Shown: in pieces, positions 15,342 through 25,900 of the stretch | Position numbering within the stretch: position 1 is the first letter of the stretch | How the letters are laid out: each line of letters begins with the position of its first letter | IMG/VR virus record: IMGVR_UViG_3300021226_000025 | Coordinates: 1-56,046 of that record | From: a virus | Reading direction: 5' to 3' (one strand) | DNA: 56,046 nucleotides | Position numbers and translations under genes: made by a program | Notes under the pieces: generated by a model | What the model was told of the DNA's origin: nothing | What the model saw: only the letters and a program-made list of their open reading frames with translations | Databases searched by the model: none

Positions 15342-15758
15342 ATGAGTATCAAAGGATTTTTTGGTAAGGGGTTGGTGTCGCTGATTAAGTCACACCAAGA
15401 CGAGGCTAACAGACTGGGGGCAGAGATGTCACCACGAGTTGCCACAGATATGGAACGCATGTTCGGTAACTGTGCACCCGCAGTAGTTGCGTTCAGAATT
15501 GAAAATGGTTTTGTTGTTCGGACAGTAAGCCACGAAGAAGCGTACGAAGGTAGACGACAAGGTGGATTCACTTACTGTAAAGACCATCAAGAGATTGCTG
15601 AACACATCGTAGCCACCGAAGCCAAGCGTGTATTGGGTATTGGTGACGAGTATCAAAGAGAAATGTTTGCCGCTGAGAAAGCACGAGCAGTGGCGGCACA
15701 AGGTTTAGTTGGTGGAGGCGGATTCGCTCAAGCCAAACGTGCAACTAATCGTATTTAA
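15342..15758 (+). CDS. Hypothetical protein
   Basis: 138 residues, starting three bases after the previous stop. The first ~20 residues are basic and hydrophobic (MSIKGFFGKGLVSLIKSH). The middle may be beta-rich, and the C-terminus is Ala/Gly-rich and basic. No domain recognised. It lies within the replication operon. Confidence 0.6.
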   Translation: MSIKGFFGKGLVSLIKSHQDEANRLGAEMSPRVATDMERMFGNCAPAVVAFRIENGFVVRTVSHEEAYEGRRQGGFTYCKDHQEIAEHIVATEAKRVLGIGDEYQREMFAAEKARAVAAQGLVGGGGFAQAKRATNRI

Positions 15759-15782
15759 CCCGCTCAACAAAGGAGAATTTCT

Positions 15783-16769
15783 ATGAGCAATATCGTATCC
15801 CTTGCCAACGTGCAAGTCCCCGCCCACCTCGCTCAACGTGTTGGTGTTCCATCTGCCCTGTCTCAATCACTATCCGGTGGTATCGGTGGTGGTGAAGCGT
15901 TCCCACGTATCAGCATCAAAGGCAGTCGCTTCCGTATTGTCGAAGGCGGTACAGAGACCGTACTCGATACAACTTCTTTGGACGTTGTTGTCGTAGGTGC
16001 GAACCCCCGTCTGTCGAAAACTTGGTATGCAAAAGCATGGACACCTGAGAGTGAGCCTTCTTCACCTGACTGCTTCTCTTTGGACGGCGTGTCGCCTGAC
16101 ACTGCAAGCACTGACCCACAGAACGACCTGTGCGCATCTTGCCCACAGAACGCATGGGGTAGCAAAGTGACTCCGCAGGGTAAACAAATCAAAGCATGTT
16201 CTGACCAAAAGCGTTTGGCAGTCGTGTCTGCTGACGACCCAACAGGGCCTGTATATTTGTTGCAGGTTACTCCTGCCGCATTGCAAGGCTTGGGTCAGTA
16301 TCAGAAAGAGTTGTCACACCGTGGCATCCCTGCTGAGATTGTCCGCACTCGTATTGGTTTTGATACCGATGCGTCATTCCCCAAACTGAAGTTCTCGTTC
16401 GGTGGCTTCCTTGACGAAGCAACACAGGGCGATGTTGACAAACTGTTTGGCTCGGATGAAGTCCGTCAAATTACTGGTGAATTGCATGTCGCGGCCCAGC
16501 CTGTGCCGAAGATTAGCGCACCACAACAAGTTGCACCGAAACCCGCACCAGTTGCGGCGGCTCCTCAACCCGCTCCTACCCCCGTGGCGGAACCCCAACC
16601 CGAAGCACCCAAGCGTGGTTTCGGTGCACCTAAAAAGGCGGCGGCATCCCCTGCCCCTGCTCCTCAGGCTAAGGCTCAGCCTGCCCCTGCCGCAACTGCC
16701 CCATCTGCCGCATCGTTGGCTGATGAGATTGCCGCACTTGTCGGTGAGGTGAACGCAGATGACGCCTAA
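15783..16769 (+). CDS. Putative ssDNA-binding-type protein (zinc knuckle, PA-rich linker, acidic tail)
   Basis: 328 residues. A folded N-terminal ~235 residues contains a four-Cys set (C around 99, CASC about 119-122, then KACSDQKR), a likely zinc knuckle. It is followed by ~70 residues of Pro/Ala/Gln linker and a short C-terminal segment ending in NADDA. A core plus disordered linker plus acidic tip is the layout of single-stranded-DNA-binding proteins that recruit partners. Placement next to the primase-helicase agrees. There is no direct homology evidence; a structural or recombination mediator is the alternative. Confidence 0.5.
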   Translation: MSNIVSLANVQVPAHLAQRVGVPSALSQSLSGGIGGGEAFPRISIKGSRFRIVEGGTETVLDTTSLDVVVVGANPRLSKTWYAKAWTPESEPSSPDCFSLDGVSPDTASTDPQNDLCASCPQNAWGSKVTPQGKQIKACSDQKRLAVVSADDPTGPVYLLQVTPAALQGLGQYQKELSHRGIPAEIVRTRIGFDTDASFPKLKFSFGGFLDEATQGDVDKLFGSDEVRQITGELHVAAQPVPKISAPQQVAPKPAPVAAAPQPAPTPVAEPQPEAPKRGFGAPKKAAASPAPAPQAKAQPAPAATAPSAASLADEIAALVGEVNADDA

Positions 16770-17049
16770 CCAAACGCCTATTGACTTCACAAAAGTCGAG
16801 GCGTTGCGGAAGCACATGTTGTTGACGACCAATGACATGGCTTCTGCGTTCGGTGTTTCCCGCATGACGTACTATGGATGGGTTCGGGGTAAGCCCCTAC
16901 GCAAGTCGAGTGACGAAGCCGTGAGGACTGTGCTAAAAAGGTTACTTTCGGTGATGGTTGACGACAAGTGGCCTACTCCTGACGTTATTGCGATGGAGCA
17001 GAAACAACGAAAAGAACGCCTTGACGAATTGATGAAGCGTTTTGATTGA
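16759..17049 (+). CDS. Small helix-turn-helix DNA-binding protein
   Basis: 96 residues. The segment LTTNDMASAFGVSRMTYYGW is a clear helix-turn-helix of the XRE/Cro or MerR-like kind, followed by a basic hinge and a long C-terminal helix. It overlaps the end of the preceding gene by 11 bases. It could be the phage's early regulator or an origin-binding protein for the iterons at 947-1308. That link is inference. Confidence 0.7.
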   Translation: MTPNQTPIDFTKVEALRKHMLLTTNDMASAFGVSRMTYYGWVRGKPLRKSSDEAVRTVLKRLLSVMVDDKWPTPDVIAMEQKQRKERLDELMKRFD

Positions 17050-17054
17050 GGAAA

Positions 17055-17075
17055 TGGGGGGCTAACCACCCCCCA
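17055..17075 (+). promoter_or_regulatory. G/C hairpin just upstream of the primase-helicase ribosome binding site
   Basis: GGGGGG (17056-17061) pairs with CCCCCC (17069-17074), closed by a T-A pair, with a 7-base loop. The C run could instead pair with the CGGGGA ribosome binding site at 17081-17086. There is no T run, so a translational control element fits better than a terminator. Confidence 0.35.
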
Positions 17076-17090
17076 ACAAACGGGGATAAC

Positions 17091-19961
17091 ATGGACACGC
17101 TGAGTTTTTTGCAGCGAGTACTACCAAGTGAAGGACTGTATTGCATTGCTAGTTTTGAGGACGGAAATCCAAAACCACGGCACGGTTACTTTGACTCAGT
17201 AGAGAAACTCGCAAAGGTTTCACTAGCCTTAAATAGTAGGGGGCAGAACACATACTACGCAATCTCCACCTTCTTGACGAAGGAAGGTAGACGCAAGCAG
17301 GACAACGTGCAACTGACCAAGGTGTTGGCGATTGATGTTGACTGTGGCATTGGGAAGAACGGAAAGCCCAAACCTTTTGCCGATGCAAGCGAAGGTGCTC
17401 GGGCACTGGTTAAGTTTGTGCAAGCAGTTGGACTTCCGATGCCGATGATTGTTTCGTCAGGCAATGGTCTGCATACATATTGGGTGATGACTGATGCCGT
17501 GACTCCGGCCCAGTGGAAGCCACTGGCGAACGCACTTAAAGCGGCGTGTATCCAACATGGGTTCACACCGGACATTGGCGTAACAGGTGACAACGCACGA
17601 ATACTGCGACCCATTGGATGCACCAACCCAAAGGGCGGCAAGATAGCCACCTTGTTGCGGGATGCTCCTGATGTGGAGTACGACACACTTTGGCAAGTCC
17701 TGTCACCGTTTGCCTCAGGCTCATCCTATGAGCCACCCGAACAACAGACACGTACCAGTACGTTGTTGGATGCTATGGCGGTTAAGCACGAGTACGCACC
17801 TGCTAATGCGGACAAGATTGCGGAGAAGTGCCAGCAGATTAAATGGGGGACTGAGAACCAAGAAGATGTTTCAGAACCCTTTTGGTGGAAGTTGATGGGC
17901 GTAGCCGCCTACTGCAAAGACCCGATTGAAACGGCTATCAAGTGGAGTGAGAAGTACAGTAAGTTCAACCAACAGGAAGTTGTTAGCAAGGTTGAGAACT
18001 GGAAGGACGGCGCTACTGGCGCAACATGGTGCGAGAAGTTTTCGCTTGAGCGGCCTGACGGCTGTAAGGGTTGTAAGTTTAAGGACAAGATTAAAAGCCC
18101 GATTGCTTTGGGCACACAGTTTGCCGAGGTCAAATCAATGGCGGCATTGGCTGACCCGATTGCGGCACAAGTTCCATTGCCACGTGGGTTCAAGAGAACC
18201 ACGGATGGTATGAAGTATGTGATTGACGACACAGATGTTGATGTGTGTAAGTTCGACCTGTACCCGGTGGGCTATGGAAAAGATGAAGGACTTGGCTACG
18301 AGGTTGTTCGCTACATGTGGAATAGACCGCACGTTGGGTGGACAGAACTTGTACTGCGTCAAGCCTACCTGACTGATGGAAGTCGGGAGTTTTCCACTGC
18401 GATTGCTGACCAAGGCATCGTGCTTTTTAACAAGAACCAAACGAACTTTTTCCAAATGCTACTACGCTCATACATGGAGGAATTGAAGCAGAAACGAGGA
18501 TTGACTAATCTGTATTCGTCGATGGGTTGGAAGGACGACTACACACAATTTGTTCTTGGTAACACCCTGCTTCGCCGTGACTCCAACGGCTCTGTCACAG
18601 AAGAATCTGTGAACCTTGCATCATCCATCAACAAGGTGGGTGAGGATATGTACGCCTGTAAAGGCAACCTGCAAGAGTGGGTGAACTTCACCAGTATCTT
18701 GCAGAAGGGTGACCTCAAACTGCACAAGTTCCTGATTGGGTTTGCCTTTGCTACCCCACTACTCAAGGTCAGTGGACTCAAAGGGTTAACCCTATCTTTG
18801 TATGGCAAGACAGGCGGCGGGAAAACCCTAGGTCAGTTGATGATGCAGTCAGTGTGGGGCAACCCTGACTTACTCCACTTCGGTGGCAAGTTCACACAGA
18901 ACGGATTGTTCAGCCGCTTGGCAATGCACGGCAATCTGCCCATGACGGTAGACGAAATCACCATGCTCGACAAAGAGGAAGCGGGTGACATGCTCTACTG
19001 GATTTCACAGGGCAAGGACAAGGCTCGTTTGAACCGCAACGCCGAGGAGAAAGCAGTCAAGGAGTGGCAGACCACGATGACTGTATCGACCAACGAATCG
19101 TTCAGCAGTATGTTGTACGCAGGTGGTCACGCTACGGACGCGCAGTTGGCACGACTGATTGAATTCAACGTGCAACCTAACCCACTGTTCAATGACACCA
19201 GTAATGTGGGGCGCAAGATTCATGCGTTCCTCATGAACAACTACGGTGTGGCAGGGCGTGAGTTCATGAAACATGTCATGGGCTTGGGCGTAGATGTCAT
19301 ACGCAATATGTTGGAGCACAGTATCAGTGAGTTCCCCAAGAAGTACGGTGTTCAGTTCACAGGTGACGAACGCTTTTGGGAACTGGGAGTTATCCTGTCA
19401 GACCTCGGCAACCAACTTGCTACCGAATACGGACTCATCAAGTACGAGTACCGTGACGCAACTGTTTGGGCACTGCAAGAACTGGGCGCAATGAAAACCA
19501 CAGTGGCGGCAAACAAGGCTACATCATTCATGATACTGGGCGAGTTCGTCAAAGCACACATGGATTCCACTGTGACTGTCATGCACACCCCCGGACAGAA
19601 GCCTATGCGGGATAACAACCGACCATATGTTAATGATGTGATTGTCCGTTACGACCTGCATCGCAAGACGTATGACGGCATCTTTGAAAGCGGCTCTGTT
19701 CTGATTGAGCGAACCAAGTTGCGCCGTTGGCTATCCCAACGAGGTCATGACTACAAAGCGTTCTTGCGTGAGTTCGAGCAGGAAGGAATCATCGTGACGC
19801 CCAAGTCTGAGAAGGCGTACTTGGGTAAAGATATTGGCTTGAAGATTCCGCAGTGCTACGTTGTCGGCATCAACCTCAACCACCCTGAACTACAAGGGGT
19901 CTTGGATGATGCACAACAACCTATCGCTAACCTGATGGTTGGTCAGTTGCAAGCCGTTTAG
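17091..19961 (+). CDS. Primase-helicase (AEP-like primase plus P-loop helicase)
   Basis: 956 residues from the ATG at 17091, with CGGGGA upstream. The N-terminal archaeo-eukaryotic-type primase signatures are AIDVDCG (about 80-86), SSGNGLHTYW (about 122-131) and RILRPIGCTN (about 171-180). A Cys cluster near 320-340 (WCEKF to CKGCKFK) may bind zinc. The C-terminal DUF927-like helicase has Walker A GKTGGGKT (about 572-579) and Walker B-like TVDEIT (about 620). One polypeptide would prime and unwind for the family A polymerase. It is the last gene of the early arm, and its stop overlaps that of the convergent late arm. Confidence 0.9.
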   Translation: MDTLSFLQRVLPSEGLYCIASFEDGNPKPRHGYFDSVEKLAKVSLALNSRGQNTYYAISTFLTKEGRRKQDNVQLTKVLAIDVDCGIGKNGKPKPFADASEGARALVKFVQAVGLPMPMIVSSGNGLHTYWVMTDAVTPAQWKPLANALKAACIQHGFTPDIGVTGDNARILRPIGCTNPKGGKIATLLRDAPDVEYDTLWQVLSPFASGSSYEPPEQQTRTSTLLDAMAVKHEYAPANADKIAEKCQQIKWGTENQEDVSEPFWWKLMGVAAYCKDPIETAIKWSEKYSKFNQQEVVSKVENWKDGATGATWCEKFSLERPDGCKGCKFKDKIKSPIALGTQFAEVKSMAALADPIAAQVPLPRGFKRTTDGMKYVIDDTDVDVCKFDLYPVGYGKDEGLGYEVVRYMWNRPHVGWTELVLRQAYLTDGSREFSTAIADQGIVLFNKNQTNFFQMLLRSYMEELKQKRGLTNLYSSMGWKDDYTQFVLGNTLLRRDSNGSVTEESVNLASSINKVGEDMYACKGNLQEWVNFTSILQKGDLKLHKFLIGFAFATPLLKVSGLKGLTLSLYGKTGGGKTLGQLMMQSVWGNPDLLHFGGKFTQNGLFSRLAMHGNLPMTVDEITMLDKEEAGDMLYWISQGKDKARLNRNAEEKAVKEWQTTMTVSTNESFSSMLYAGGHATDAQLARLIEFNVQPNPLFNDTSNVGRKIHAFLMNNYGVAGREFMKHVMGLGVDVIRNMLEHSISEFPKKYGVQFTGDERFWELGVILSDLGNQLATEYGLIKYEYRDATVWALQELGAMKTTVAANKATSFMILGEFVKAHMDSTVTVMHTPGQKPMRDNNRPYVNDVIVRYDLHRKTYDGIFESGSVLIERTKLRRWLSQRGHDYKAFLREFEQEGIIVTPKSEKAYLGKDIGLKIPQCYVVGINLNHPELQGVLDDAQQPIANLMVGQLQAV

Positions 19962-22900
19962 TCGGGGATGCCCGCAAGGGTTTCCTCGTCTACACCATAG
20001 AGGCGAAGCATGTCTTTCGCTTCCATGCGACCGCTCTTAGCCGAGGACTTGAGTGCACGGATAGCCAATGGTTTGCTTGCTTCTCGGTAGGCTTGTGACA
20101 AGCCACGGTCAAAGTTGCGCATCTCAAGGCGAGTGCCTTTGGTGTCCTCGTTCCAGTCAGACACAAACTTCTTAACCTGAGCCAAGCGTTCAGTGTCGTT
20201 CTCCAGTCTTGCCGCCACACCTTCACGGGTGAGTTCGGTTTTAATCATGGACATGTAGGCTTGTTCCTGTCTGTCTGCTGACATCCAGTCCATCTGCATT
20301 TGCGCACGACTTGGGTAGAAGCCCATTGCCTTACCAAGCAACTCCCATGTGGAAACATTCTTGGCGACCACATAGCCTTTGTTGTCTAGGATTGCGCCAG
20401 TGTCTGCGTACTTCCACGCATCACCCACGTTCTTAATGGCTCGGATAGGGCTATCTCTCAACAACTCTATGGGTGACTGACGACCAGTCGCCACAGCAGG
20501 CAGCGTACTTGCACCCCAGTTGAGCGCACCCACGATGAATGAGGTAGGTGCACCTGCTAAGTTCTCAACTTCACGCAGGATTTCATCCTTAGTCGCTGAG
20601 GGTTTGAGGATGCCAGTTCCGGGGATGATGTCGCCAAGACCCAAGCGGTTAGAGAACGACCAACCAGTTACATGGTCAAGCAAACCACGCATCATGATTG
20701 GGTTAATTTCAGCGGCAAGTTCCGCACCAAATACATCGGCAGTCAAACGAGCAAACTCTTTCTCGACTGAACCAATCTTTAAGCCAAGGCGCTGGCAGAG
20801 TGCGTCAAGAATGTCCAACAAGTCGTCAGCACCCGGTAGTCCACGTACCCCAGACAGGAGTAGCAACGAACCTATCATGATGATTCTGCCTTCGTAGTTC
20901 ATATTTTTGAGCAGTTGAATCATCATGATTGGGTACTGCTTGTACATGTAGATGAAGGCTTGCACACCACCACGGAAGAACGCAGGGCGGTTGTACTGAG
21001 CGTAGTCACCTTGCGTAGCGTCCAGTGCTTTGGTGGACATCTCACGTGCTTTTACGTCCGCAATGGATGGGTCACCATGCGTCGCCATCTGCCGCTCATA
21101 CTCACCACGATATGCTGCTAGGAGTGTGACACGGCGGTTGACCTGCTCGGAGTACGAGAAGGGAAACATCCACGTTTGAATAAATTTTTGGACAGTTGGG
21201 TTGCCAGTAATCTTGCGACCCTTACTGGTTCCGGTCATAGCGTTAAACGATGCGGCATCCAAGCGTTGCTGTTCGGTCATGTCACGTAGGAAACGCAACT
21301 CACTACCAGTCAGTCCATCCTTGGTGTACTTCGCACCATTCTTTTCCTCTACCTCAAACTCTTTCAGACGAGCATCAAGCCATGCTAAGTCAGCATACTT
21401 GGGGTTTGCCGTGTTCATCAAGAACTGGGTCAGCAACTTACCTGCCTTACCTGCGCCCAAGCCAACACCGAAGCCAGTCTTAGGGTTGAACGAGGAGAGG
21501 TACGCCCATGAGTTTGTCGGCAGTGAAAGCACTTGCGTGATGCCAGTTGCAATCGAGCCACCTAGTTGGAATATAGCCGCCCATGTACGAGTAGCCACAC
21601 TCCACTGATTGTTAGACCAAATGTCATCAGCGTGAATAATGTCTCCAGTTGAGTCCATCCATGCAAGCATGGACTTGGCACGCTCGTTGTAGTACTGACC
21701 ACGTTCGATACGGCGACCGTCTTTGGTGTACTCAACTACGTTGTCTTGGAAGAACTTCTCTTGGAAGTATTCACGAGCCGCAACTTCTTTGGCCTCCCCC
21801 GTGGCAGATTCCCACTTGGCTTTCAATGTTGCAAGACGTTCAGGGTTGTCACTCCAGTTGTCAGTATCGTCAAGCACTTCGTCAAAGCGGTGACGGTATT
21901 CTTTGTTGGCTGCAACATAGGCTTGCTGCTCCAAGAACGCAGACGAACTACGGACAATATCTTTATCCCAGCCGGGTACACCTGCACGCTGCAAGTTGGA
22001 GCGAGCACGGGAGTTCTGACCTGAGACTTTCTGCACAAGAACTTGGCGCACCTCAGGCGACAACTGGATACCCAAGCGACTGAGCGAGTACATGACCTCA
22101 TCGTAGTGGAGTACGTCCACCAAGTCAGGAGTCTGACGGGTAACTGATGCAACGGCTTCGAGGCGAACCTTTTGCAGATTGCCTTTCTCGTCACGCATGT
22201 CGTACTCACCATTGAGCATGGCGTTCAGTTCTTCTTGGTACTGCTCAGCATCTTTCTGTGTGCCTGTCTTGTAGAAAGCCAGTGAGTCTTGTTGACCATC
22301 AGCCAACTTAACTGGGTATCTAGTGCCGTCCTTATCGGTTGTGTATGCCTGCACACGGACTTGCCACTCGCCTTCACGAGTAAGCGGTACGTAAGCACCT
22401 GCGATTGAACGCTTGGCGTACAACTGGTCGTCATTGATAGAAGCCGCAAACATTGAGCGTTCTTCGATGCGATGCTCCAGTGCCCAGATAGAACTGTTTT
22501 TGATTGGGTCTACCTCAGGGTCAATCTGCGTCTGCAACTTAGACCGCATACTCTTAACAAGCGTCTCTACCTGCGTGGGGGTATACCCCGGCATCATACC
22601 TTTGAGGTCGTTCAATGCTAGGTCGGAGTAAAACGCACGGGCGAACTTCATACGCAACCACTCAAGGGCATCCTTATTGGAAGTATCCAACAACTTGAGG
22701 CGGTTGCCTTGGAACTCTGCACCTTTCATGCGCATCTCATCAAACATGCCAGTGGCATCCTCAATAAATCTACGCTCAACATCCGTAAGTGGTGTAGACT
22801 TCTTAAATGCACCCCGCACCCCTGCGGAGATGGCCCTCTTTTGCTCGTAGACTGCGCCAATGTACTTGCTTCGCAGAACGTCAATATGGCTCATTGCCAT

Positions 22901-25900
22901 AGTTTCTACGAACTCGTTATACATCTTCCACTCAACGCTATCTTCCGTGAGGTCTTTGAACCACTCGGGGGTAGGAGCCATGTTGGGCACTTCATACATT
23001 GGCTCTTTCATACGCTTGGTGTACAAGCGTTTGGTCTGCTCAATGTCTTGACTGAATTTCTTCTCGTCTCGCTTACGCTCAAGCGCATATTCAGCCTTCG
23101 TATCCTCATCAGTTTCAGCGGCAATCTTTTTATCGACACGAGCAAAGGCTGCGTCACGATATTTTTCAATCTTGGCAATGACTGCATCTCGCTCGGTCGC
23201 AAGTTCTTGACGGTATTCATCAGTCATCGGTACTTCTTTTGTACCCTGTTGAACTTGGAAGCCTTTCTTAAAATCCTCCACAGACAAACGGCCTGCATCG
23301 ACCAGTGCTCGGAACGCATCAGGGTTTACATCCAAGATACCGGAGTCTGGGTCAAAAAACACAGGGTTGTCCATCTTGTCCAACTGTGAGTCGGAGATGG
23401 AGTTCATCTTAAAGAGCGAACCGTACGCAAGTAACTCACCCGCACGAACTTGTTTCTCCATGTCTGCGCCTTCACCTAGGCCCAGAAACTTGGCTTTGTG
23501 AGCAGTCGCCGTACCATCCGCATACTTCTGCTTGTACTGGTTCTGCTTTGCACCTTTGAGTTGGAGCAGTTCAAAAATCTTGGAGAAACCTTTGCTCTTG
23601 CGGGCTAGGTTATCCATCGTCTGAATACCATCAAGGACAGACTGCGCTACGTTTGTCACGTTAGACATTACGCCTTTGCCTTGCTTAACGGCTTCGGCTG
23701 CACGATTCTTAGCGTCAATGATGTCGCTTACAGCACGAGACAGACCACCATGAATAGCAGCATTACGGTTGAGGTTACCCATTGCGTAAGTCAGCGCACC
23801 CTGTGGAGCCATTGCAGCAAAGCGCAACACTTCCACATTGGACTGGTCGTTCAACAACGACTGGTCAATTTCTTTGAACAAGCCTGACAGGTTGACTTCG
23901 CTGCGGCCTGTGCCTTGACGCACGTACTTGCGTGATAGTCCAATGAGATAGCGAGCCGCATCGTCGTTGAACTTCAAGCCTATCTTGTTGAGTTGGTCTT
24001 TGACCCAGTTCCAAAAACGCAAGATGGTGTTGGTATCCACGGCAGCGGCACGGTCAGCCAGTACTTCTTCAACCGCCTCAAGGAACGGGATACCCCGCCC
24101 TGCTGCGTACACCTCTGCTGCCTGCGTCAGTTGTGCATCTGAATCAGCAACAAGTTTGAGGATGGCGTTCAGTGCACGGTCGTTGAATAGACCACGAAAG
24201 CCAACGTGACCAAGGGTCTCGTGAGCAATAATGAAGCGGGCTTGTTGTTCTGACTCGATGAAGTCTGCAAACAGAACTACGTTGTTACCCCATGCCATAC
24301 CTGCGGCATTTACGTGCTCGATGTCACCAGCCTTGCGTGCCTTGGCAGCAGCGGCAAACAACGAGGGGTTAGCCTTTTGCATGTCAGCCAGATTGGAGAA
24401 CACGTGGACAGTAGGCTTACGGGCAAACTTAGACACCACACGTGCAGCAAACAGACGCAGTGGGCCAGCCTTCATAGGTTCAGTTGGGCGACCGTCTACA
24501 CGGTAGAACTCTAGGTCACCACGGTCACTACGTGCATTGTCGTACAGTGGGTCATACTGGAGGTCATCCAGTGTGGTCTGTGTTTCTTCATCCTCAAGGT
24601 CACGCAATGCCTGTCTAGCATCCTTGTGCTTCTTGACAAATTCTTCTTTAGACATCTTGCCTTCTTCTTTGGTTGCCAACACAAAGTTACTTGTACCGGG
24701 AACTTGCACGATGATAGGTTCACCGTCGGAAGTAAAGAAGTCTTTAATGCGTCCACGACCGCTGACTTCAAAGTTGTCGTTGTCTACATCCACGTAGCGG
24801 ATAAGCGCAGCACGGCGTAACTGGGCTTTGTCCAGATAGCCATTGCGGTTGTTGATGAGGTCAGCCATGCGAATCTCACCAAGGTTCTCCGTAGGAGTGT
24901 TGACTGGCTTATTGACCACGGCTTCTTGTTTAGTCTTGGCTCCGGGCTGACGAACCAACGCTTGAACATTGGCATCATTCAACAACCCGTGGTCAGCCAA
25001 CAAGGAGTACAAGCGAGACTTAGGCCCGATGCTCTCCTCGTTGAGTGCCACTTCCCTTAGTGCGGCTATGAAGTCCCGCTGGGGAATACCTCCGTCTGCC
25101 AAGAACCTTTCGGATGCAGTACGGAGATATGCTTTGACGTTTGAAGTCAATGCGTAGGCACTGACGATTTCAAACAGAGCCTCTGCGTAAGCAGCAGGAC
25201 TCTTTGTAGTTTCGATGGTCTCGATAGCCATATCGAGTTCTTGGTTGGCAAACTTAGTTTCTTCGCTTGCCTCTTGCACGCCTTTCTTTGTGGTGCTCTC
25301 CACCACAGCAGGCTGCTGAGTTGTACCAAGAAGTTGTCCGACCATTGCCGCCAGACCACTTGGGCCTTTCTGCAACTTAGCGGCTTTGGCAGGAGTAGCC
25401 TTAGCCTTTGCCTCGGACTTTTTTTCTGCACCCTTGGCAAGTTTCTTTTTGCCACCCTTCGGAGGAGTCGGTTCAGTCGGCTTAACTGGAGCCGCAGCCG
25501 TGGTGACTGGTGCGTTAGTTACGGCTTCTTGGGTTTGCTTCTTCCCGCGCTGGAGAGACTTGCCGCCACCGCCTGTTTGAGTGCCGCCGCCTTTGACTTG
25601 GGTCGTGGGCTGGTTCCCAGTTTGCCCCCCGCCTTGTACTCGTCCATTATCTTCTTGACGTTGGCTGACACTACCTTGTTGCTGCTTCCCTTTTTGAGTG
25701 GCATTTGCTTTTCCTTTCTTGAGCACTGCGGCTTTCGCCTTAGTTGCGGTTACTGCCGTAACAGGCGCACCTGTCGGCGGAATCTGTACAGCACCCTGCT
25801 GCACAGTCGGAGTAGGCACGGCTTGGCGTGTACCCGCACTCTTGAGTGCTGCCACGGTAGGCTGACCTTGTTGCGTGAACAATGACAACTGACCTGCACG

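Noticed and set aside
22709-23389. 226-codon plus-strand ORF opposite the giant virion gene
   Set aside because: It lies wholly antisense to a continuous 2711-codon gene with consistent coding character; no ribosome binding site or recognisable domain. Same judgement for the other long plus-strand ORFs in 20000-55000.
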